The notes beneath the pieces are model-generated. The model saw nothing but the letters and a program-made list of their open reading frames with translations. It made no database searches and was not told the origin of the DNA. A program made the position numbers and the translations under genes. This document shows, one piece after another, positions 7,305 through 14,710 of a stretch of DNA of 64,000 nt. This DNA comes from JAIOZK01 sp964468645 (GTDB taxonomy: Bacteria > Bacteroidota > Bacteroidia > Bacteroidales > JAIOZK01). Within the stretch, counting starts at the first letter, position 1, and each line of letters begins with the position of its first letter. The stretch lies in the NCBI GenBank assembly GCA_964468645.1, contig CAYXUU010000017.1, forward strand, positions 34,305-98,304. The letters run 5' to 3'.

Positions 7305-8774
7305 TTGAAAGAGCATTTGGAACACCATTTATTTCATCTTGTATCTGAGGTTGCTGATAAAATGCAACTCAGGGTATATGTTATTGGGGGATATGTCAGG
7401 GATCTGCTCCTCCAAAGATCCTCAAAGGACGTTGATTTTGTTGTGATTGGAAGTGGAATAAAACTTGCCGAAGGTGTTGCTGTGAATGCCGGAACTGCTT
7501 CACCAAAGGTTTTTGAGAATTTTGGTACTGCAATGCTTATGTTGAACGATTGGCAGCTTGAATTCGTTGGTGCCCGTAAAGAATCCTACCGAAGACATTC
7601 ACGCAAACCTATCGTTGAAGATGGGACCCTTGAAGATGATCAGCATCGAAGGGATTTTACGATTAATGCCATGGCGATAGGATTGAATAAGGAGAATTTT
7701 GGTGAATTACTCGATCCATTCAACGGGATGAATGATTTGAAGGAAAGGATAATTCGCACACCATTGGATCCTGATGTTACCTTCTCAGATGATCCATTGC
7801 GTATGATGCGGGCAATCCGGTTTGCCACCGAACTTGATTTCAATATTTTTAACGGTACCTACAACGCTATTAAGAAGAATGCAGAAAGAATAGGAATTGT
7901 GTCCAAAGAACGGATTGTCGAAGAACTAAACAGAATGATAGCTGCCGACAAACCATCCATCGGATTTAAACTTTTATTAAATACAGGGCTTCTTAAATTT
8001 ATTTTGCCGGAGATGGTGGCACTGCGTGGAACTGAATATATTGATGGCAGGGGGCATAAAGATAATTTCTGGCACACACTGGAAGTACTTGATAATGTTG
8101 CCCTGAAAAGTGAAAATTTATGGTTGCGCTGGGGAGTGTTGTTGCATGATATAGCAAAACCTGAAACCAAACGATACGATAAAGAAAGCGGCTGGACCTT
8201 TCATGCCCATGAATTTGTTGGGGCAAAAATGGTACCGCGAATTTTCAGAAGGCTGAAATTACCCCTGAATGAAAAAATGAAATTTGTCCAGAAACTAGTC
8301 CTTTTGCACCTCAGGCCTATTGCACTTACAGAGGAAACCGTTACCGATTCTGCAATAAGAAGATTGTTGTTTGAAGCCGGTGAAGACCTTGAGGACCTGA
8401 TGATACTTTGTGAAGCTGATATTACATCAAAGAACCCTGCAAAAGTGAAGAAGTATCTTAAGAATTTCAGAATGGTCAGGAAGAAACTCAAAGAAGTTGA
8501 GGCCAAAGACAGGATCAGAAACTGGCAACCGCCAATATCCGGTGAGATTATTATGCATGCTTTTGATCTTATACCGGGCAGGACTGTGGGTGATATTAAA
8601 AATGCAATCCGGGAAGCCATCCTTGATGGAATAATCGGAAATGATTTCGATGAAGCCTTTGACCTGATGATTAATGAAGGTGAAAAAGCCGGACTGAAAC
8701 TGATTCATAACAGGGATGAATTTCTTGAAGAGAAGAACAATTGGTCAAAATGCAGGGATGATTATACTGGATAG
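7305..8774 (+). CDS. cca: CCA tRNA nucleotidyltransferase with HD domain
   Basis: The enzyme builds or repairs the 3'-CCA end of tRNAs. The 489-residue sequence shows the class II nucleotidyltransferase head: GGYVRDLLL (about 28-36), DVDFVV with the metal aspartates, RRDFTINAMA and DPLRMMRAIRFA. It is followed by the RNA-binding neck and body and by an HD domain (LLHDIAKPETKRYD, then FHAHEFVGA). The C-terminal segment with RTVGDIKNAIREAILDG fits the long HD-containing type. A stop codon lies five codons upstream and no ATG precedes the conserved region, so TTG at 7305 is the likely start; the first ATG (7362) would remove part of the N-terminal helix. It is followed by the repeat-flanked assembly gap and then another tRNA-maturation gene, miaA. 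Confidence 0.92.
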   Translation: MKEHLEHHLFHLVSEVADKMQLRVYVIGGYVRDLLLQRSSKDVDFVVIGSGIKLAEGVAVNAGTASPKVFENFGTAMLMLNDWQLEFVGARKESYRRHSRKPIVEDGTLEDDQHRRDFTINAMAIGLNKENFGELLDPFNGMNDLKERIIRTPLDPDVTFSDDPLRMMRAIRFATELDFNIFNGTYNAIKKNAERIGIVSKERIVEELNRMIAADKPSIGFKLLLNTGLLKFILPEMVALRGTEYIDGRGHKDNFWHTLEVLDNVALKSENLWLRWGVLLHDIAKPETKRYDKESGWTFHAHEFVGAKMVPRIFRRLKLPLNEKMKFVQKLVLLHLRPIALTEETVTDSAIRRLLFEAGEDLEDLMILCEADITSKNPAKVKKYLKNFRMVRKKLKEVEAKDRIRNWQPPISGEIIMHAFDLIPGRTVGDIKNAIREAILDGIIGNDFDEAFDLMINEGEKAGLKLIHNRDEFLEEKNNWSKCRDDYTG

Positions 8775-8781
8775 GATTTAC

Positions 8782-8830
8782 GATTGACGGTTGACGACTG
8801 ATGATTGATGATTGATGATTGATGATTTGA
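8782..8830. repeat. Heptamer array GATTGAT type
   Basis: Seven heptamers follow the cca stop codon: GATTGAC, GGTTGAC, GACTGAT, then GATTGAT three times, then GATTTGA. This is the purest of the seven-base arrays in the window and lies just left of the repeat-flanked gap. Confidence 0.75.
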
Positions 8831-8842
8831 CTACTTAAACAA

Positions 8843-9052
8843 TGTATTACTATTGTATTACCATCGAATGACAACTGCATTACCATCGAATGACAACNNN
8901 NNNNNNNNNNNNNNNNNNNNNNNNNNNNNNNNNNNNNNNNNNNNNNNNNNNNNNNNNNNNNNNNNNNNNNNNNNNNNNNNNNNNNNNNNNNNNNNNNTGT
9001 ATTACTATTGTATTACCATCGAATGACAACTGCATTACCATCGAATGACAAC
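8843..9052. repeat. Assembly gap of 100 Ns between identical 55-bp repeats
   Basis: Positions 8843-8897 and 8998-9052 are identical 55-base sequences that flank exactly 100 Ns (8898-8997), the conventional length for a gap of unknown size. Each copy itself contains ATTACCATCGAATGACAAC twice, three bases apart. The assembler most likely failed on a tandem array of this unit, so the true copy number and length are unknown, and a small gene inside cannot be ruled out. The 306-bp space between cca and miaA contains otherwise only the heptamer array. Confidence 0.9.
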
Positions 9053-9080
9053 AGTATTACAACTATATTATCAATAACTC

Positions 9081-9986
9081 ATGATCAAAACTCTCATCAT
9101 CCTACTCGGCCCCACAGCAATAGGTAAAACAAAACTTGCAATTGACCTGGCCGGAGAGTTTGAAACAGAGATCATTTCATCTGATTCCCGTCAGTTTTAT
9201 AAGGAGATGTATATAGGAACAGCCAGGCCTGGTAAGAATGAGCGTAAAGGTATTATTCATCATCTGGTAGGGCATCTCTCGGTAGCGGATTATTATAACG
9301 TATCAATGTTTGAGCAGGCAGTACTTGAATTACTTGATGGGATATTTGCAGGATCTGACTATGCAATCATGACAGGTGGAAGCGGGATGTATATTGATGT
9401 GGTTAGTCAAGGCATCGATGCATTTCCGGATGTGGATAACAAACTCCGGCAACAATTAATAATCGATTATGAAACTTATGGACTCCAATATATTCAGGAT
9501 AAACTGCTTGAGCTTGATGCGGAATATTATAAGGATGTTGACCGTGCTAATCCAAAACGGATATTAAGGGCAATTGAGATATGCCTGACTACAGGGAGAA
9601 AATATTCTGAATTGCGTTTGAATAAATCTGTTCCCCGTAACTTCAGGATAATTAAAATCGGACTGAACATTGATAGAAAGGTACTGTTTGAAAGAATTAA
9701 CTGCCGTGTTGATGAGATGATACAGGCTGGATTGGTTGATGAAGCCCGGTCGCTTATAAAGTACAGAAACCTTAACGCCCTGAATACGGTTGGATATAAA
9801 GAGATTTTTGAATATTTTGACGGGAATGTCACACTCGATAAGGCCATTGAAAATATTAAAACCAATACCCGAAGATATGCAAAACGGCAGTTGACCTGGT
9901 TTAAAAGGGATAAGGAGATTCAGTGGTTTGAACCTGATAGTTTCGATAAAATTGTTTCCTGTATCCGGAGAAAATTGGATAGTTAA
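9081..9986 (+). CDS. miaA: tRNA dimethylallyltransferase
   Basis: MiaA transfers the dimethylallyl group to N6 of adenosine 37 in tRNAs reading codons that begin with U. The 301-residue protein has the P-loop GPTAIGKT at 9-16, the substrate-site segment ISSDSRQFYKEMYIGTARP, TGGSGMYIDVVSQG, and the motif RANPKRILRAIEICLTTG, all in family order and at normal length. The C-terminal part with NTVGYKEIFEYF and TRRYAKRQLTWFKRD is the tRNA-binding end. The ATG at 9081 is directly in front of the conserved start. With cca on the other side of the gap it makes a small tRNA-maturation neighbourhood. Confidence 0.95.
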   Translation: MIKTLIILLGPTAIGKTKLAIDLAGEFETEIISSDSRQFYKEMYIGTARPGKNERKGIIHHLVGHLSVADYYNVSMFEQAVLELLDGIFAGSDYAIMTGGSGMYIDVVSQGIDAFPDVDNKLRQQLIIDYETYGLQYIQDKLLELDAEYYKDVDRANPKRILRAIEICLTTGRKYSELRLNKSVPRNFRIIKIGLNIDRKVLFERINCRVDEMIQAGLVDEARSLIKYRNLNALNTVGYKEIFEYFDGNVTLDKAIENIKTNTRRYAKRQLTWFKRDKEIQWFEPDSFDKIVSCIRRKLDS

Positions 9987-10012
9987 GCCGGTGACCATAC
10001 GCTTAGCGCTTT

Positions 10013-10071
10013 CAACCTTCAACCTTCAACCCTCAACCCTCAACTCTTCAACCTTTCAACCTATCAACCAG
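10013..10071. repeat. Heptamer array CAACCTT type
   Basis: Successive heptamers CAACCTT, CAACCTT, CAACCCT, CAACCCT, CAACTCT pass into less regular copies up to about 10071. A partial copy of the 7143 hairpin core (GCTTAGCG) precedes them at about 10001. The array fills the miaA-cyanophycinase gap up to the promoter. Confidence 0.75.
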
Positions 10072-10100
10072 GAAATAACATCAACCTGACTTTCTTTTTA

Positions 10101-10108
10101 TATTTTTG
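10101..10108 (+). promoter_or_regulatory. Bacteroidota -7 box for cyanophycinase
   Basis: TATTTTTG is a full match to TAnnTTTG and lies 58 bases upstream of the ATG at 10166. A TTTG -33 box is not present at the right distance, so the call rests on the -7 box and position. It would also serve the isoaspartyl dipeptidase gene. Confidence 0.45.
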
Positions 10109-10165
10109 CAGCTTTTTGAATTAAGAGTTTCTTAGAATTGATAATGATTGAGTTCAGGAGAGCAT

Positions 10166-10987
10166 ATGGGTAAGCGCGGTAGTTTGGTATTAATTGGTGG
10201 GGCAGAAGACAGAAATGGCAGAATGGAAGTATTACAAAGAACCTGGGGGATCAACAGGGCGGATAGGGTTGCTGTTATACCCTCAGCATCTATGTATCCT
10301 TCAGAACTTGGAGATAGTTATTATGATACGTTCAGAAAAATAGGTGCTTATGATGTATGCATACTTGACGTTCGTGAAAAACGAGATACAGATCGAACAG
10401 ACTATCTGAAGAAGGTTGATGATTGTGATTTGATATTTTTTACAGGTGGCGACCAGGTAAAGCTTGCCGAGTTGTTTCTTGGTACCACGCTTTTGTCACG
10501 TATAAAGAGAAGATTCAATGCAGGAGCAACTGTTGCAGGTACCAGTGCCGGTGCCGCTGTCATGTCCAATCCCCTTATTTTTGATGGCGACGGACAGGGT
10601 ATGGTAAAAGGTACAGTGAGATATACTGAAGGATTTGGATTTGTTAAAAATCTTACTATTGACACCCATTTCATGGCCAGGGAAAGAATACCCCGTTTAA
10701 CACAGTTTTTGCTTGGTGGTTTAAGTAACCGCGGACTGGGTATTGATGAAGATACCGCTGCCATTATCGGGCCGCACAATAAAATGGAGGTTTTTGGTTC
10801 AGGAATGGTTACAACTATAAATACAAAAAAGTGCACTTTCTCCAATTACCAGAATATTCGCCATTACGACAGCATCGTAACCAATGGGTCTAATATTGGA
10901 TTTTTACAACATGGAACTGTATTTAATCTTCAATACTGGAGAATACTGACTGATGGACTTTCCACAGATAATTATTTAATAAAATAA
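10166..10987 (+). CDS. cphB: Cyanophycinase (S51-family serine peptidase)
   Basis: Cyanophycinase cleaves the storage polymer multi-L-arginyl-poly-L-aspartate into beta-Asp-Arg dipeptides. From the ATG at 10166 the protein has 273 residues, close to the family norm. It opens with GSLVLIGGAEDRNG, contains FFTGGDQVKL (91-100), the nucleophile Ser127 in GTSAGA, and the segment DTHFMARERIPRL typical of the family. A TTG six codons upstream is possible, but GGAG lies shortly before the ATG and the family begins here. The next gene, 47 bases downstream, is an isoaspartyl dipeptidase, which takes the product further. No cyanophycin synthetase is in the window. Whether the enzyme is cytosolic is inferred from the lack of a signal peptide. 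Confidence 0.88.
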   Translation: MGKRGSLVLIGGAEDRNGRMEVLQRTWGINRADRVAVIPSASMYPSELGDSYYDTFRKIGAYDVCILDVREKRDTDRTDYLKKVDDCDLIFFTGGDQVKLAELFLGTTLLSRIKRRFNAGATVAGTSAGAAVMSNPLIFDGDGQGMVKGTVRYTEGFGFVKNLTIDTHFMARERIPRLTQFLLGGLSNRGLGIDEDTAAIIGPHNKMEVFGSGMVTTINTKKCTFSNYQNIRHYDSIVTNGSNIGFLQHGTVFNLQYWRILTDGLSTDNYLIK

Positions 10988-11034
10988 CTTATCTTTATTT
11001 CGGATAACTGACCTAATTCCCAAAATAAATTATC

Positions 11035-12192
11035 ATGATACTAATAAAACAGGCAAATGTATATAAACCAGAATTCACCGGTAAAAAGGATGTTCTTATC
11101 GCTGGAAAAAAGATCATGGCCATAGAAAATAAAATTGAGCTTCCGGCAAATCTTGAAGTTACTGTGCTGGAGGCTGAAGATCTGAATATGATACCCGGTT
11201 TAATTGATGCCCATGTTCATATTGCAGGTGCGGGAGGTGAAGGCGGTCCGGCAACAAGAACGCCGGAATTGCAACTCAGTCATATGCTTGAAGCAGGTGT
11301 TACAACTGTTGTTGGTTGTCTTGGTACCGATGGGATGACCAGAACAGTTGAGTCAGTTTTGATGAAAGCCAAAGCCCTGCGTCAGGAGGGTGTATCCGCC
11401 TGGATATTTACAGGTGCATATCAGGTGCCAACACCTACTATTCTGGGTGATGTAGGTAAGGATGTAGCCATGATTGAGGAAGTGATCGGGGTTGGGGAAA
11501 TTGCACTATCAGATCACCGTTCATCCACACCCACAACAGCCGACCTGATCAAATTAACAGAACATGCCCGGGTAGGAGGAATGCTTGGAAATAAGGCAGG
11601 AATAGTAAATATTCATATGGGCGACGCACATAATCCTTTTAAACCCTTATATAATGCTGTTGAACAAAGTGAGCTTAAACTTAAACAATTCCTCCCTACA
11701 CATTGCAACCGGAATGACTATATTTTTAATGACGCTAAAGAATATGGTAAAAAGGGTTACATCGATATTACAGCCAGTTCGTATCCTTATTTTCCACAAT
11801 ATGAAATAAAGCCATCTAAAGCAATCTTTGAGTTTTTGAAGGCGGGAGTTCCGCTGGAGCATATTACCATGACATCGGATGCGTGTGGTTCCCTACCCGA
11901 TTTTGATGAAAAAGGAAATCTTATTCAGCTTGAAATGGGATATCCCAAATCTGTTCTGACAGAAATTATTGATGCTATTACCGTTGAAAATCTGGAATTT
12001 GAAAAGGCCATTAAAGTATCTACCTCCAATGTTGCCGATATTTTAAAATTATTCGAAAAAGGAAGACTGGATACAGGTAAAGATGCCGACCTCGTATTAC
12101 TTGATAAAGAGTTCAATATTGTGCACCTGATCGCCAATGGTGAGATCATGATCCGTGATTACCAGATTCTTCGCAAGGGTAGCTATGAGTAG
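11035..12192 (+). CDS. iadA: Isoaspartyl (beta-aspartyl) dipeptidase
   Basis: A 385-residue amidohydrolase-fold metallopeptidase that splits beta-aspartyl dipeptides such as beta-Asp-Arg. It has the metal site H60-x-H62 followed by AGAGGEGG, the DHRSS segment at 160-164, further metal or substrate histidines in NIHMGDAH and PTHCNRND, and the catalytic Asp in TSDACGSLPD. In E. coli IadA the bridging metal ligand is a carboxylated lysine; here the matching place appears to be Glu155 (GVGEIALSDH), a substitution that I believe occurs in other family members. It follows cyanophycinase by 47 bases, and the two would yield free Asp and Arg, an unusually clear two-step pathway. Confidence 0.9.
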   Translation: MILIKQANVYKPEFTGKKDVLIAGKKIMAIENKIELPANLEVTVLEAEDLNMIPGLIDAHVHIAGAGGEGGPATRTPELQLSHMLEAGVTTVVGCLGTDGMTRTVESVLMKAKALRQEGVSAWIFTGAYQVPTPTILGDVGKDVAMIEEVIGVGEIALSDHRSSTPTTADLIKLTEHARVGGMLGNKAGIVNIHMGDAHNPFKPLYNAVEQSELKLKQFLPTHCNRNDYIFNDAKEYGKKGYIDITASSYPYFPQYEIKPSKAIFEFLKAGVPLEHITMTSDACGSLPDFDEKGNLIQLEMGYPKSVLTEIIDAITVENLEFEKAIKVSTSNVADILKLFEKGRLDTGKDADLVLLDKEFNIVHLIANGEIMIRDYQILRKGSYE

Positions 12193-12199
12193 ATATCTT

Positions 12200-12307
12200 G
12201 TTGAAGGTTGAAGGTTGAAGGTTGAGAGTTTAGGGTTTAAGGTTTAAGGTTTAAGGTTGAGGTTAACAACCACTCAACTACACAACCACTTAACTATTCT
12301 CAACATC
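12200..12307. repeat. Facing pair of heptamer arrays after iadA
   Basis: Nine forward heptamers (GTTGAAG three times, GTTGAGA, GTTTAGG, GTTTAAG three times, GTTGAGG; 12200-12262) are followed by reverse-oriented copies such as CAACCAC and TCAACTA (about 12269-12307). The halves are roughly complementary. A smaller inverted repeat (AGGTAAGTC at 12332, GATTTACCT at 12353) follows before the PAS gene. Confidence 0.78.
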
Positions 12308-12409
12308 CTTTAATTATCCAGTTAAAAACTAAGGTAAGTCCTGACTATAGGTGATTTACCTATTAATTATAATTATTAATAAGTAATTTTATTTTTTAAA
12401 ATCTGCTAA

Positions 12410-14710
12410 ATGATGAAACTGGCCAATCTATCAAAAGAAGAGCTGATTAATGAAATACAACGGCTCAATAATCGGGTTGAGGATATGGATAAGGAAATCC
12501 TTGACCTTCGTTTGAAGCACATGCCAGTAGAAGCCGGTAATTTATATAAAGAAGTGTTCCTTGATGGGGTTCGTGTTGGGGTTACAATAATTAACAAAGA
12601 CAAGAAAATTATTTATGCAAACCGGCAGGCTATTGAGATCTTACAAATGAACAAAAATGAATTGTTGGGTAGATATTCTACTGATTCTATTTGGAACATG
12701 GTCGATGAAAAGGGTGTTTTACTAGAACCTGAAGCCCAACCCTCTAATATTACACTGAGAACCGGTAAACCTCAGAATAAAGTTATCAGAGCTATATATG
12801 CAGATGATCCAAAAAAAATGCGCTGGTTGTCAATCAAGACTTATGCAATATTTGCACCAGGGCATGATAAGGTAAATGAGGTGATTTCAACACTAATTGA
12901 TATTACTGATCAACGGATAGCAGAAGAATCGCTTCTTCATCAAATAGAATTCAATGACACATTAATCGGTACAGCCAATGCTATGATTGTGGGACTTGAT
13001 GAGAGAGCCAATATTACTGTATTCAACAATTTCAGTGAAATAATTACTGGATATAAGAAAAAGGAGGTTGCAGCTAAAAACTGGTTCGATATGTTTATTT
13101 CCGGAGCTGACACGAAAAGGGTAATGAAAGTTTTCGGAGATGTTTGGAACGGTGACAATGTTCACCGGGGAAATGAAAATGTTGTGTTATGCAAAGATAA
13201 AAATGAAAAACTTATAAGATGGCATAATTCCATGGTTAAAGATAATAATGGGAAAACCGTATCTGTACTTGCCATTGGGGTAGATATTACGGAAGAAAAA
13301 AAGGCCAAAGAAGAGATACAGAATAAATCGGAACAAATTGCTTCACAAAATGCGGAATACATTACCCTGAATAAAGAATTGAGAGAGAGTAATGAAAAGC
13401 TGGAGAATACAATCATTAAGTTCAAAGAAAGCGAAGAAAAATATCGTAATTTGTTTGAAGGTGTGGCTGATGCCTTGCTGGTGGCAGATTTGGAAACACA
13501 TAAGTTGATTGATTGCAATAAGCAAGCACAGAAATTAACAGGATTTACCTATAAAGAATTAATGACTTTGTATGCAGAAGATCTTCATCCTCAAGGACTC
13601 ATTGAAGAAACAATGAAGATATTTAAATTACAGAAAGAAGGTAAGTCAATAGTTGTTGAGTCTGAGGTATTGAATCGTAATGGGATAAGAATCCCGGTTG
13701 AAATTAATGCGATGATTGCTGTACTTAAGGGTCGGAAGGTTTTAATGGGTGTATTCAGGGACATAACAGAACAAAAAGAAGTATTGAGGCTGCTGAGGGA
13801 AAGTGAAACAAGATTCACCGCTTTTATGGATAATCTGCCAGGGGCTGTTTTTATAAGAGATGATAGGAGCACAGCCCTTTATGTAAATGAGGAAATGGAT
13901 AAACTTTTCGGAGCAAGAGCCTGGATAGGGAAAGATGTATATTCAGTATTTTCTGCCGAACAGGCTGATAAATTTGTAGCAGATGATCAAAAGGCCTTAC
14001 AGGAAGGTTTCATGAAGGTTATCGAGAAACTTACTGATGTTAGTGGAAAGGAGCATGTTTTTGAAACCAGAAAGTTTGCAATTAACCGTAAAGATAATGC
14101 AGCCTGGCTTGGAGGAATTGCAATGGATATTACAGAGAAGTACCAGGCAGAAGAAGATTTGAAATTCTCACTTCAAACTTCAAAAGATATTGTAAAATCA
14201 ATCCCTTCCGGTCTATTTATTTTTCAGTTTGAGAAACCGGATAAGCTTTTTTTGATAGATGGGAACCCGGAGTCAGAAAAACTTACGGGTATAAAAGTAA
14301 CGGAATGGCTGGGCAAGGAGTTTAATGAGATCTGGCCCGACGCAAAAAACACTGGTATGACTTTAGCCTACCTTAAAGTTGTGAAAACCGGAGAGACCTT
14401 TAAAACAGAAGAGCAGCATTATAAAGACAAACGACTGAAGGGCGCATTCCGCATTCATGCCTTTAAAATTCCTGGTGAACGATTGGCGGTGTCGTTTGAG
14501 AATATTACAGAACGGAAGAAATATGAGAGGGAGTTGGAAAAACACAAAAATCATCTTGAAGAATTGGTCAAAAAAAGAACACAGGAAATTGAAAAAAGAA
14601 AGGTACAACTTGAACGAATGAATAAGTTATTTGTTGGAAGGGAGTTCAGAATCAAGGAATTGAGGGATAAAGTTAAAGAACTGGAAGAACAACTAAAATT
14701 AAAATTCTAA
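12410..14710 (+). CDS. PAS-repeat sensor protein without kinase domain
   Basis: This 766-residue cytosolic protein starts with a short coiled coil (about 5-40) and then carries five PAS domains at roughly 45-170, 175-300, 345-455, 465-580 and 585-695, most followed by the PAC-type ending DITE or DITD. A long coiled coil follows and ends the protein with KELRDKVKELEEQLKLKF. No histidine kinase, GGDEF or other output domain is present, and no transmembrane segment is seen. The stop codon overlaps the next start (TAATG), so it is translationally coupled to the histidine kinase downstream and probably passes a redox, gas or ligand signal to it as a partner. PAS ligands cannot be read from the sequence. 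Confidence 0.85.
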   Translation: MMKLANLSKEELINEIQRLNNRVEDMDKEILDLRLKHMPVEAGNLYKEVFLDGVRVGVTIINKDKKIIYANRQAIEILQMNKNELLGRYSTDSIWNMVDEKGVLLEPEAQPSNITLRTGKPQNKVIRAIYADDPKKMRWLSIKTYAIFAPGHDKVNEVISTLIDITDQRIAEESLLHQIEFNDTLIGTANAMIVGLDERANITVFNNFSEIITGYKKKEVAAKNWFDMFISGADTKRVMKVFGDVWNGDNVHRGNENVVLCKDKNEKLIRWHNSMVKDNNGKTVSVLAIGVDITEEKKAKEEIQNKSEQIASQNAEYITLNKELRESNEKLENTIIKFKESEEKYRNLFEGVADALLVADLETHKLIDCNKQAQKLTGFTYKELMTLYAEDLHPQGLIEETMKIFKLQKEGKSIVVESEVLNRNGIRIPVEINAMIAVLKGRKVLMGVFRDITEQKEVLRLLRESETRFTAFMDNLPGAVFIRDDRSTALYVNEEMDKLFGARAWIGKDVYSVFSAEQADKFVADDQKALQEGFMKVIEKLTDVSGKEHVFETRKFAINRKDNAAWLGGIAMDITEKYQAEEDLKFSLQTSKDIVKSIPSGLFIFQFEKPDKLFLIDGNPESEKLTGIKVTEWLGKEFNEIWPDAKNTGMTLAYLKVVKTGETFKTEEQHYKDKRLKGAFRIHAFKIPGERLAVSFENITERKKYERELEKHKNHLEELVKKRTQEIEKRKVQLERMNKLFVGREFRIKELRDKVKELEEQLKLKF

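Noticed and set aside
8843..9052. Possible CRISPR-like repeats around the gap
   Set aside because: The inner repeats are only about three bases apart, so there is no room for spacers, and no cas gene is near.
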